Positions 1 through 6,513 of a DNA stretch of 7,315 nucleotides are shown one piece after another. The DNA lies in the NCBI GenBank assembly GCA_900539855.1, contig UQDO01000056.1, forward strand, positions 1 to 7,315, written 5' to 3'. This DNA is from an uncultured Oscillospiraceae bacterium (GTDB taxonomy: Bacteria > Bacillota > Clostridia > Oscillospirales > Acutalibacteraceae). The stretch's first letter is position 1. Every line of letters starts with the position of its first letter. The position numbers and the translations under genes are program-made. The notes below the pieces were generated by a model, which had not been told where the DNA came from, made no database searches, and saw only the letters and a program-made list of their open reading frames with translations.

Positions 1-102
1 GACACAGGCGACCGGATAGTGGTCACGCAGCGATTTATGGCGGCGGCGCGCGTCGCAGTGGTGCAGTATTACAGAAAGAAAAAGGCGGAAACAGGTGTGT
101 GA
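1..102 (+). CDS. 3' end of an unidentified protein (partial)
   Basis: Frame 1 is open from the first base to a TGA at 100-102 and gives 33 residues that begin DTGDRIVVTQRF and end in a basic tail (YYRKKKAETGV). The gene starts before the window. The mix of a hydrophobic stretch (FMAAARVAVVQ) and a Lys/Arg-rich C-terminus looks like real protein, but I do not recognise the family and no catalytic motif is visible. A second plus-strand frame (frame 3) is also open past this point to about 242, but its Arg/Gly/Ser-rich translation looks like non-coding. A hairpin at 184-207 could terminate this gene. Moderate to low certainty that the frame is right. Confidence 0.45.
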   Translation, partial: DTGDRIVVTQRFMAAARVAVVQYYRKKKAETGV

Positions 103-183
103 CGCGTCGGCGGCAGAGAGAAGAAACCTATGATGTCAACCCCGGTTTGGCAGGCGGAAAACAAAAAAGATCATCAATTTGTG

Positions 184-213
184 CGGCGCAAAGCAGGTCT
201 TGCGCCGTTACAT
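184..213 (+). terminator. Candidate Rho-independent terminator for the upstream partial gene
   Basis: An 8-bp perfect stem, CGGCGCAA at 184-191 with TTGCGCCG at 200-207, encloses an 8-nt loop and is followed by a T-rich but interrupted tail (TTACATTTTTA). It lies about 80 bases after the TGA of the partial gene. The interrupted T-tract makes it weaker than the other terminators in the window. Confidence 0.5.
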
Positions 214-265
214 TTTTATATTTATATATCGTTGAATTTTAGTTTAGTGTAAAAAGCCGAAAATC

Positions 266-393
266 TGATTGTACATTTGTAGGGCAGGGGCTTTGCCCCT
301 GCCCTACGATGCAACAATCAATTTTTATGTTTATTATTGAGCAACCTTAAATTTTAAATCTCAAATTTTCAATTTAGACTGTCGTTCCCTACG
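266..393 (+). repeat. Dispersed palindromic repeat, copy A
   Basis: The core is an imperfect inverted repeat of 55 bases (266-320). Outer ends are TGATTGT and ACAATCA, and the centre is a perfect 13-bp stem (279-291 with 295-307) with a 3-nt TTT loop. The 20 bases at 301-320 recur exactly, on the other strand, at 7294-7313. A second shared block, TCGTTCCCTACG at 382-393, recurs inverted at 7248-7259 in the same relative order, so the two copies are colinear. The copy lies between two convergent terminators. It looks like an interspersed REP/MITE-like element; no transposase is present. Limits of the element are set only by the similarity between two copies. Confidence 0.75.
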
Positions 394-467
394 TCTGTCA
401 ATTAATTATACGAATGTATTTATCGCTAAACTAAAATATATTGCCGGATCGATTGTCTATTATCTGT

Positions 468-498
468 AAAAAAACGTCGGCGGAATATTCCGCCGACG
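468..498 (-). terminator. Rho-independent terminator of the aro/ABC-F/HAD/MATE operon
   Basis: Positions 475-498 are a perfect self-complementary 24-mer (12-bp arms, centre AATATT). Reading on the minus strand, it is followed directly by seven T residues (complement of the A-tract at 468-474). It lies 45 bases past the MATE stop codon. In the plus direction there is no T-tract after the hairpin, so it should act mainly on the minus-strand operon. Confidence 0.92.
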
Positions 499-542
499 GC
501 TGCTTTATCCGGTTTACGGTTTGTTTCCGGTTATCATTTGTA

Positions 543-2015
543 TTATGACTTGCCCGACAAAACGGTGTCCGGGTCGGACTCGGGTCTTGACAATTCTTTT
601 AAAACATTGATCGTTATGGGTATTGCCAATGCAAATGACAGAACATCGGCGACCGATTGGGCTATCTCAACTCCGGTCATGCCGAAAAGCGGCGGCAGCA
701 AAAGTATTGCCGGCAAAAAGCACATGCCCTGCCTTGACGCCGCGAGCAGCGACGCCGGCACGACCTTACCCATGGTCTGGAGCATCATATTGCTCATGAC
801 CACCCACGACATAAGCGGCAGCGTAAAGCACTGGTACAAAAGCGTCCTTGCGCCTATGTCAAGCGCCAGCGGGTCGTTATCCCTGAACAGTGCGACAGCC
901 TCTCTTGCAAAAATTCCAAGCACAACGCTCAGCACGGCAAGCACCAGAAACGACAGCTTGACGCAGAAATAAAACGCCTTTTTGACCCTGCCGTATTTCC
1001 TTGCACCGTAATTATAGCCGCAGACCGGCTGAAAGCCCTGTCCGAAGCCGATCATGACCGACGCCGCAAACATCATTATGCGCGACACGACCGACATTGC
1101 CGCAACGGCTGACGACGAGGCAGCCGCACCTGCCGCGCTGACGGCAAGCGTTGCCCCGTAGATTCCGGCGGCATTATTGAGGCATGCCGTAGAAATACTG
1201 GCAAGTCCCTGCCGGCAGAGCGACGGCAGTCCGCCGCGGATTATTTCCGATACGGTGAATTTCGATACCTCGAAATTTTTGAATTTTATTTTTAAGCAAT
1301 CGCTGCGGAGCGTACCTATATAAAGGACGATAAAGCTCACCGTCTGACTCAGAACGGTCGCAAGCGCCGCGCCCATGACCTCCATATCGAAAATGAAGAT
1401 AAACACGGGGTCAAGCACGAGATTTATAACGGCACCCGATGAAATGCCCACCATCGCGTAAAACGCGTTGCCCTGAAATCTCAGCTGGTTGTTGAGCACA
1501 AGCGATGACATGAATATCGGCGCTCCGGCAAGGATTATCCTCATATAATCGACCGTGTAGTTGAGAAAATCCTCACTTGCTCCCAAAAGACGCGCCAAAG
1601 GAAATGCAAATATCTGACCGAAAACAAGGATAATAATACCGAATATAAAGGACATGAAAAAACCCGTGGCTGCCATTTTTTCAGCCGGCTTTTCGTTGCC
1701 GCTGCCAAGCGACCTCGATATGAAATTGCCTGATCCGTGACCGAAGAAAAATCCAAACGCCTGCATCACAGCCATAAGCGAAAACACGACGCCAACCGCC
1801 GCGGTCGCCCGGGTCTGCACCGCCGCCTGCTCGGCGACCGATCCGCTCATATAGCCTATTTTGCCGACAAAATATGTGTCAGCCATATTATAAAATGTGC
1901 TGACAAGCATGCTGATTATGGTCGGCAGCGCCAGCTTACAGACCAGCTTTTCGACCGGCTCGGTCGTCATTCTTACAAGCTTTTCCACGCGCTCAGAGGT
2001 GCTTTCCTGCTTCAT
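543..2015 (-). CDS. MATE family multidrug/metabolite efflux transporter
   Basis: A 490-residue polytopic membrane protein that should export cationic drugs or metabolites by Na+ or H+ antiport at the cytoplasmic membrane. Hallmarks in order: LALPTIISMLVSTFYNMAD in helix 1 (residues 28-46), FGHGSGNFISRSLG (91-104), RFQGNAF (179-185), NLVLDPVFIFIF (198-209), and in the second half GFGQGFQPVCGYNYGA (323-338) and SRQG (427-430). These match the MepA/NorM-like clostridial branch; twelve helices are expected. It is longer than the usual 440-460 residues because of extra segments in the helix 1-2 loop (about 55-69) and the equivalent helix 7-8 loop (about 291-304). The ATG lies 2 nt after the HAD stop codon, and its AAGGGGA-type ribosome site is inside the last HAD codons, which suggests translational coupling. 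It is the last gene of the operon. Substrate cannot be told from sequence. Confidence 0.95.
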   Translation of the reverse strand: MKQESTSERVEKLVRMTTEPVEKLVCKLALPTIISMLVSTFYNMADTYFVGKIGYMSGSVAEQAAVQTRATAAVGVVFSLMAVMQAFGFFFGHGSGNFISRSLGSGNEKPAEKMAATGFFMSFIFGIIILVFGQIFAFPLARLLGASEDFLNYTVDYMRIILAGAPIFMSSLVLNNQLRFQGNAFYAMVGISSGAVINLVLDPVFIFIFDMEVMGAALATVLSQTVSFIVLYIGTLRSDCLKIKFKNFEVSKFTVSEIIRGGLPSLCRQGLASISTACLNNAAGIYGATLAVSAAGAAASSSAVAAMSVVSRIMMFAASVMIGFGQGFQPVCGYNYGARKYGRVKKAFYFCVKLSFLVLAVLSVVLGIFAREAVALFRDNDPLALDIGARTLLYQCFTLPLMSWVVMSNMMLQTMGKVVPASLLAASRQGMCFLPAILLLPPLFGMTGVEIAQSVADVLSFALAIPITINVLKELSRPESDPDTVLSGKS

Positions 2016-2017
2016 TT

Positions 2018-2848
2018 TCAGAAATTCCCCTTTTCATATTGCTCCAAAAGATATTTTGCGACCCCGTCGCTGTCGTTTGAACCGATAACTTTGTCGGCGA
2101 CCTTCAGAGCCGCTTCCTGCGCATTGCCGACTGCTATGCTCTCATCAGCCCAGCTCATAACTTCGGCATCATTGCCGTTGTCGCCGAAAGCCACAACGCG
2201 GTCAAAGCCGCACATTTCCTTCAAAGCTGCGGCGGCGTTTTTCTTGCCGCCCGACACCGAATATACCTCTAAAAAATACAGCCCGTCGCTGTAGGTGTCA
2301 AGATACGCCGAGTAGCGGATGCCTGATATCTCGTCCAGCTCGCGGCATATGCTTTCTATTATTTCCTTTTTATCCAGACCGTTTATATAAACGACCCTGT
2401 CGCTTATGTGATACTGCTTTGTATAATCAAATTTGTGGTACAGAGCCTTTCTGTCGGCTATGAATTCCCGCTCGTAGTCGTATTTGTTGACGGTGTACTG
2501 AACATCTAAAAAGCCTGACCTTGTATATGTATAAGCAAACGGCGGACGACCGTGATTGACCATTATATCGGTCACATTCATAGCAGCCCCTCTGTTTATA
2601 AAACAGACCCTTTTCTGCGTGCTGCCGGCAGTATCGGTCAGAAAAACGCCGTTCATGGTAGCCGCCGGAATACGCAGGTCAAAAAGCGGCAGTATCTTAG
2701 CTGCCGAGGAATAAGACCTCGCCGTCGCAAAGGTAATGTTCATACCCTTGCCGATAAGGTCGTTTATCGTTTTTACCGTAAATTCGGACGGCGTACCGTT
2801 GCTTTGCAGCAGCGTGCCGTCAAGATCGCTGATATAAAGTGTTTTCAT
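2018..2848 (-). CDS. Cof-type HAD-IIB family hydrolase (sugar-phosphate phosphatase-like)
   Basis: A 276-residue cytosolic phosphatase of the haloacid dehalogenase superfamily, subclass IIB (Cof/YidA-like). Motif I is DLDGTLL with nucleophile Asp8 and acid/base Asp10; motif II is the Thr/Ser of ATARS (41-45); motif III is a Lys at 202 or 203 (SGGKKNA); motif IV is GDNGNDAEV (222-230), with Asp223 and Asp227 binding Mg2+. The region between, about 85-195, is the C2 cap that sets substrate choice. Length is normal for the family. AGAGGA stands about 6 nt before the ATG in the 21-nt gap after the ABC-F gene. Known relatives act on sugar phosphates, FMN or pyridoxal phosphate; the substrate here is not predictable. 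Operon position could hint at housekeeping of phosphorylated intermediates, but that is speculation. Confidence 0.93.
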   Translation of the reverse strand: MKTLYISDLDGTLLQSNGTPSEFTVKTINDLIGKGMNITFATARSYSSAAKILPLFDLRIPAATMNGVFLTDTAGSTQKRVCFINRGAAMNVTDIMVNHGRPPFAYTYTRSGFLDVQYTVNKYDYEREFIADRKALYHKFDYTKQYHISDRVVYINGLDKKEIIESICRELDEISGIRYSAYLDTYSDGLYFLEVYSVSGGKKNAAAALKEMCGFDRVVAFGDNGNDAEVMSWADESIAVGNAQEAALKVADKVIGSNDSDGVAKYLLEQYEKGNF

Positions 2849-2869
2849 ATTATTCCTCTATTGATTACC

Positions 2870-4753
2870 TTAGACCGATAAAGCCTGGCTCAGCGTCTCC
2901 CACTTTTCCATGAGTGACAAAAGCAGCTCGTCAAGCTCGGCTGCCCGGCGCGTCAGCTCAGTCAGCTTTTCATAATCGGTCGACACGCGGTCGCTGTCAA
3001 GCTCCTTTTTTATTTCTTTCTGCTCCTTTTCCGCTGCGGCGATCTGCTCCTCGCAGCGCGCAAGGTCAGCTTTGCGTTTTCTTTCTTCGGCTGCCGCCTG
3101 CTTTCTTTGCAGATAGTCTCTTTTATTATCAGACTCCGCCTTTTCGCCGCCGGTGGACTTTTTAACCCCAGTATCCCTCGCGGCAAGGTAGTCGTCGTAG
3201 TTTCCCTGTTGTCTTTTTAAGGTGCCGTTTTCAAAATACAGTATCACGGTCGCCAGACGGTTGATAAGGTAACGGTCGTGCGACACGCATACCAGCGTTC
3301 CGTCAAAATCAAGCAGCGCTTCCTCGAGCACCTCTCTGCTTTCTATGTCAAGATGATTGGTAGGCTCGTCAAGAAACAGCAGGTTGTCGTGCCTTAACAT
3401 CAGTTTGCACAGCGCGACCCTTGCCCTTTCGCCGCCGCTTAGGGTCTCTATAGATTTGAATACCTCGTCGCCTTTGAAAAGAAAGAGCGCCAAAGCGCCT
3501 CGCAGTGACGAATCGCCAACCGCAGGGAAGGTGTTTCTCAATTCCCCGAACACGGTGTTTTTAAGGTCAAGATCGCTTTGATGCTGGTCAAAAAATCCTG
3601 CCTTCACACCGACGCCGAAGGTCACCTGTCCGCGATCCGACAGCTGTTTCAAAAGCGTTGTTTTACCGCAGCCGTTGGGACCTATTATAAATATCCTGTC
3701 GCCGCGGCGGATATTGACCGAAACATCGCTGTAGAGCGTCTTGCCGTCAAACCGCTTACATAAATTTTCAGCCTTCAGCACCTCGTCGCCGCTTCTTGAC
3801 AGCACCGAAAACGACAGACACATGTCCTTTTTTTCGGCCTCTGGAATTTTAAGGGTCTCCAGCAGGCGGTCGACCGCCTTTTGCTTGCTTTCGGCTCTCT
3901 TTATGTTTTTTTCACGGTTCCAACGACGCTGCTGCTCGATAACACGCTCAAGTCTTTCGACCTCTTTCATTGTGTTTTCATAGCTGTTGCGCTCCGCCTC
4001 AAGGCGTTCGTCGCGCACGCGGCAGTATTTTGTGTAATTGCCGTCGCAGCAAAAAAGGGTGTGCTCCGCTATTTCAAATATCCTGTTTGCTACCCTGTCA
4101 AGAAAATACCGGTCATGTGAAATTATTATGACCGCGCTTTTTGACTGCTTTATATATCCGTCGAGCCACTCTATGGAATCTATGTCAAGGTGGTTGGTCG
4201 GCTCGTCGAGCAGCATAACTTCAGGCTGCGACAGCAGCAGCTTGCACAGCTCGACCTTTGATCGCTGACCACCCGAAAGCGACGCCACCGAAAGCCGCTG
4301 CTCCTCATCGGAAAAACCGAGTCCCAAAAGTGCCGAGCGCGTGCGCTGGCGAAAGGTCAGCCCACCCTCGCGTTCGAATTTTTCACGAAGCAGGTGCTGT
4401 TTTTCTATCAATTGGTCATCTGACGATGAAAGCAGACGGTTGTCGACCGCTTTCAACTCGGTTTCAATGGCAAACAGATCGGAAAAGACAGTCAGCGCCT
4501 CGTCGTAAGACGAGCGCACCGACCCCATGCAGGCATGCTGAGCCAAAACCCCTACGGTTATCCCACTTTTGCGGACGATACCGCCGGCGTCGCACGGCTC
4601 TTTTCCTGTTATCATGTTGAAAAGTGTTGTTTTGCCGCAGCCGTTTTCACCTATGAGACCTATTTTATCTCCCGGCTCGACATTAAAGGAAACATCCCTG
4701 AAAAGCAGCCTGTCGCCGAAGCTTTTTTCGATATTTCCGGCATTAATAAGCAT
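2870..4753 (-). CDS. ABC-F family ATPase (YdiF/Uup-like ribosome-associated protein)
   Basis: A 627-residue soluble protein with two ABC ATPase domains and no membrane segment, the mark of ABC-F proteins, which bind the ribosomal E site and act on translation. Domain 1 has Walker A GENGCGKT (35-42), signature LSGGQ (159-163), Walker B MLLDEPTNHLD (180-190, catalytic Glu184) and SHDR (212-215). The charged linker at about 243-315 (RWNREKNIKRAESKQKA within it) is the P-site tRNA-interaction motif. Domain 2 has GPNGCGKT (358-365), LSGGE (438-442), FLDEPTNHLD (460-469, Glu463) and SHDR (491-494). The C-terminus (about 540-620) is a Lys/Glu/Ala-rich coiled coil as in Uup/YdiF. All catalytic residues are intact. 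GGAGG (4760-4764) with 6-nt spacing supports the ATG, 15 nt after the DAHP synthase stop. A housekeeping translation factor seems likelier than antibiotic protection, although a resistance role beside a MATE pump cannot be excluded. Confidence 0.95.
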   Translation of the reverse strand: MLINAGNIEKSFGDRLLFRDVSFNVEPGDKIGLIGENGCGKTTLFNMITGKEPCDAGGIVRKSGITVGVLAQHACMGSVRSSYDEALTVFSDLFAIETELKAVDNRLLSSSDDQLIEKQHLLREKFEREGGLTFRQRTRSALLGLGFSDEEQRLSVASLSGGQRSKVELCKLLLSQPEVMLLDEPTNHLDIDSIEWLDGYIKQSKSAVIIISHDRYFLDRVANRIFEIAEHTLFCCDGNYTKYCRVRDERLEAERNSYENTMKEVERLERVIEQQRRWNREKNIKRAESKQKAVDRLLETLKIPEAEKKDMCLSFSVLSRSGDEVLKAENLCKRFDGKTLYSDVSVNIRRGDRIFIIGPNGCGKTTLLKQLSDRGQVTFGVGVKAGFFDQHQSDLDLKNTVFGELRNTFPAVGDSSLRGALALFLFKGDEVFKSIETLSGGERARVALCKLMLRHDNLLFLDEPTNHLDIESREVLEEALLDFDGTLVCVSHDRYLINRLATVILYFENGTLKRQQGNYDDYLAARDTGVKKSTGGEKAESDNKRDYLQRKQAAAEERKRKADLARCEEQIAAAEKEQKEIKKELDSDRVSTDYEKLTELTRRAAELDELLLSLMEKWETLSQALSV

Positions 4754-4768
4754 TTGCTTCCTCCGAAA

Positions 4769-5797
4769 TCAGATGGCGTCGGCGATACTGAGCACCAGCC
4801 GCTCGGTTTTGTCCCATCCAAGGCACGGATCGGTTATCGATTTACCGTAGACCGTCCCCGTGACCGGCTGAGAGCCGTCCTCAATATAGCTTTCTATCAT
4901 AAATCCCTTGACAAGCGAGCGCACGTCATTGTTCAGACGGCGGCTGTGCAGCACGTCCATGCAGATGCGGATCTGCTCTATATACTGCTTGCCGGAATTT
5001 GAATGGTTGGTGTCTATTATAAGTCCCATGTTCTTCAAATTTCTTGCACTGTATTCGTCGTACAGCCGGCAGATATCCTCATAGTGATAATTAGGAACCG
5101 ACCTGCCCTTTGAGTCAGTCGATCCGCGCAGCACGGCGTGAGCAAACGGATTGCCGTCGGTCACGACCTCAAGCCCGCGATAGATAAAGGTCTGCGGATG
5201 TGTCGCTGCGGTTATTGAATTTAGCATTACCGAAATGTCACCGCTGGTGGGATTTTTCATGCCTACTGGCACGTCGACGCAGCTTGACACCAGCCTGTGC
5301 TGCTGATCCTCGACCGAGCGCGCGCCTATTGCAACATATGACAGCACGTCAGAAAGATACGAATAGTTCTCCGGATACAGCATTTCGTCGGCACTTGACA
5401 GACCGGTCTCGGTGATAGCCCTTATATGCAGGTGCCGTATGGCTTTGAGCCCTTTTAGCATGTCCGGCTTGTCGTCGGGATTCGGCTGATGCACCATTCC
5501 CTTGTACCCGTCGCCGGTCGTGCGCGGCTTGTTTGTGTAAATACGCGGCACCATAAGTATTTTGTCGCTCACCTTTTCCTGCAGTCTTGCCAGGCGGTGG
5601 ATATAATCTATTACCGGCTCTTCACGGTCGGCTGAGCAGGGGCCTATTATAAGCAGCAGCCTGTCGTCCTCGCCCTTAAATATATTCTTTATCTCGCCAT
5701 CGCGCTTCGCCTTTGCGTCGTGGGCGGCTTTTGACAGCGGTATTTCCTTTTTGATTTCATCAGGTGCCGGCAGCACCCTTTCATGAACTATTGACAT
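4769..5797 (-). CDS. aroF: 3-deoxy-7-phosphoheptulonate (DAHP) synthase, type I-alpha
   Basis: Condenses phosphoenolpyruvate and erythrose 4-phosphate to DAHP, the first step of the shikimate pathway to Phe, Tyr and Trp. With the ATG at 5795-5797 the protein has 342 residues (AroG of E. coli has 350). Signatures: IGPCSAD with metal-ligand Cys54, KPRTTGDGYKG (PEP/E4P site, Lys90 and Arg92), GARSVEDQQHR (Arg160), PVGMKNPTSGD (Lys181), DTNHSNSGK (metal-ligand His265), MIESYIEDGSQ (Glu302) and ITDPCLGW (Asp323). No ACT or chorismate mutase domain is fused. An in-frame TTG at 5834-5836 would add 13 residues, but it starts 4 nt after the -10 box of the probable promoter and has no ribosome site, so I prefer the ATG, which has AAAGGA 14 nt upstream (long spacing). 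It is the first gene of the operon. The symbol indicates family only; aroG or aroH would be equally valid. Confidence 0.93.
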   Translation of the reverse strand: MSIVHERVLPAPDEIKKEIPLSKAAHDAKAKRDGEIKNIFKGEDDRLLLIIGPCSADREEPVIDYIHRLARLQEKVSDKILMVPRIYTNKPRTTGDGYKGMVHQPNPDDKPDMLKGLKAIRHLHIRAITETGLSSADEMLYPENYSYLSDVLSYVAIGARSVEDQQHRLVSSCVDVPVGMKNPTSGDISVMLNSITAATHPQTFIYRGLEVVTDGNPFAHAVLRGSTDSKGRSVPNYHYEDICRLYDEYSARNLKNMGLIIDTNHSNSGKQYIEQIRICMDVLHSRRLNNDVRSLVKGFMIESYIEDGSQPVTGTVYGKSITDPCLGWDKTERLVLSIADAI

Positions 5798-5811
5798 GTG
5801 TTTCAGGCCCG

Positions 5812-5817
5812 TCCTTT
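5812..5817 (-). promoter_or_regulatory. Ribosome binding site of the DAHP synthase gene, in a hairpin loop
   Basis: On the minus strand AAAGGA forms the whole 6-nt loop of a 4-bp GC stem (CCCG / CGGG, 5818-5821 with 5808-5811). Spacing to the ATG at 5797 is 14 nt, longer than usual. It helps decide for this start, because no such site precedes the upstream TTG. Confidence 0.5.
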
Positions 5818-5839
5818 CGGGATAATAGTTTTCCAAATT

Positions 5840-5868
5840 ATTGTACTACAATTTTTGCGATATTTCAA
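5840..5868 (-). promoter_or_regulatory. Sigma-A type promoter of the DAHP synthase operon
   Basis: On the minus strand TTGAAA (5863-5868) is separated by exactly 17 nt from TACAAT (5840-5845), five of six matches to consensus in each box. Transcription would start near 5832-5834 and give a leader of about 35 nt before the ATG at 5797. It sits in the 94-nt gap after the lrp gene, so the operon can be transcribed independently of lrp; no terminator hairpin is seen between them, so read-through is also possible. Confidence 0.75.
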
Positions 5869-5891
5869 ATACTATTTACATATACCGACTG

Positions 5892-6365
5892 TCAGAAGGT
5901 CGGAACCTCGGGATAATTTCCGGAGTTTATGCTTTCGAGGTCGATGCTCGTTTCCTCCTTTGCGGTAGAAAAAACTATCTGAGTCTGCGTGCTGCCGAAG
6001 GTCTGCAGCTGACCTATAAACACGTCAAGCGCCTCGGTGCTTTCAAACGCGACCTTTATGAGCATAGAGTAATGTCCGGTTACACAGTCACATTCAAGTA
6101 CGTTCGGATGCTCCTTTATAAACGGATAAAAAACATTTTTCTGCGGCGGCTGAACCTCAAGATTTATAAACGCCGTTATGGGGTATCCTAATTTTTTATG
6201 GTCTATTTTAACGCTGTAGCCGCTGATTATCCCTTTCTTTTCAAGTCTTTCAAGCCTTGCCGCAGTGGCCGGAGAGGACAGAAATACCTTCTCCGCGAGG
6301 TCTTTTAAAGGCATCCTTGCATCCTTTTTCAGTAAATTTATAAGCTGAAAATCAATTTTATCCAT
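5892..6365 (-). CDS. Lrp/AsnC family transcriptional regulator
   Basis: A 157-residue DNA-binding protein. Residues 1-60 are the AsnC-type winged helix-turn-helix (MDKIDFQLINLLKKDARMPL, then recognition helix SPATAARLERLEKKGII at 31-47). A short hinge leads to the RAM ligand-binding and oligomerisation domain (about 65-140), with the VTGHYSMLIKV segment (95-105) that in the family lines the amino-acid pocket. Length is typical (150-165). The frame stays open upstream to a GTG at 6446, but the extra 27 residues do not look like an Lrp N-terminus, and AAAGGGA (6375-6381) lies 9 nt before the ATG at 6363-6365, so that ATG is chosen. Position directly before the aro operon suggests it responds to an amino acid and may control that operon and itself. 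The effector is unknown. Confidence 0.93.
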   Translation of the reverse strand: MDKIDFQLINLLKKDARMPLKDLAEKVFLSSPATAARLERLEKKGIISGYSVKIDHKKLGYPITAFINLEVQPPQKNVFYPFIKEHPNVLECDCVTGHYSMLIKVAFESTEALDVFIGQLQTFGSTQTQIVFSTAKEETSIDLESINSGNYPEVPTF

Positions 6366-6370
6366 TTTTG

Positions 6371-6415
6371 CTATTCCCTTTCGCTCCAAATTATGGTACA
6401 ATAGACGTGAGCCAT
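6371..6415 (-). CDS. Possible leader mini-ORF upstream of lrp (14 codons)
   Basis: Inside the roughly 113-nt leader of lrp a short frame begins with ATG (6413-6415), encodes MAHVYCTIIWSERE and stops with TAG 5 nt before the lrp start codon. The lrp ribosome site (6375-6381) lies inside it, so translating it would affect lrp initiation. GGCGGA about 10 nt before its ATG is only a weak ribosome site. It holds one Tyr and one Trp, not the runs expected of a classical attenuator peptide. It may be chance. Confidence 0.25.
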   Translation of the reverse strand: MAHVYCTIIWSERE

Positions 6416-6484
6416 ACGGCACAGTCCGCCAGAAGTGCTTCGTCACAGCCGTTCGTGTCTGTTTGCCGCTTCAAATTATTAAGT

Positions 6485-6513
6485 ATTATATCCGTATTCG
6501 TACCTTTTGTCAA
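6485..6513 (-). promoter_or_regulatory. Perfect-consensus sigma-A promoter of lrp
   Basis: On the minus strand TTGACA (6508-6513) and TATAAT (6485-6490) are separated by exactly 17 nt: both boxes match the consensus at all positions. The start would be near 6478, giving a leader of about 113 nt before the lrp ATG. So strong a core promoter for a regulator implies repression, plausibly autorepression. Confidence 0.88.

Larger units (their letters stand above)
103..542. other. Convergent intergenic region without a gene
   Basis: These 440 bases separate the end of the plus-strand gene from the end of the minus-strand MATE gene. They hold a candidate plus-strand terminator (184-213), a palindromic dispersed repeat (266-393) whose middle part (about 321-380) is AT-rich with runs of AAATTTT type, further AT-rich sequence to about 467, and a strong minus-strand terminator (468-498). 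No credible small gene with a ribosome binding site was seen on either strand. Confidence 0.75.

Noticed and set aside
279..307. Hairpin at the centre of copy A as a simple terminator
   Set aside because: No T-tract follows on either strand, and flanking sequence extends the inverted repeat; both neighbouring genes already have better terminators.
538..972. Plus-strand open frame of 144 codons opposite the MATE gene
   Set aside because: It lies wholly antisense to a clear MATE transporter, its Ser/Thr-rich translation resembles no family I know, and no ribosome site supports it.
1737..2294. Plus-strand open frame of 185 codons across the MATE/HAD junction
   Set aside because: His/Arg-rich antisense shadow of two well-supported genes.
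6366..6446. 27-residue N-terminal extension of the Lrp protein from a GTG at 6446
   Set aside because: Lrp proteins begin just before the helix-turn-helix, as at the ATG 6365, which has a good ribosome site; the extension has none and no family resemblance.
6366..6478. T-box, tryptophan attenuator or known riboswitch in the lrp leader
   Set aside because: No T-box consensus, no terminator/antiterminator pair, and no run of regulatory codons; only a mini-ORF and small stems are seen.
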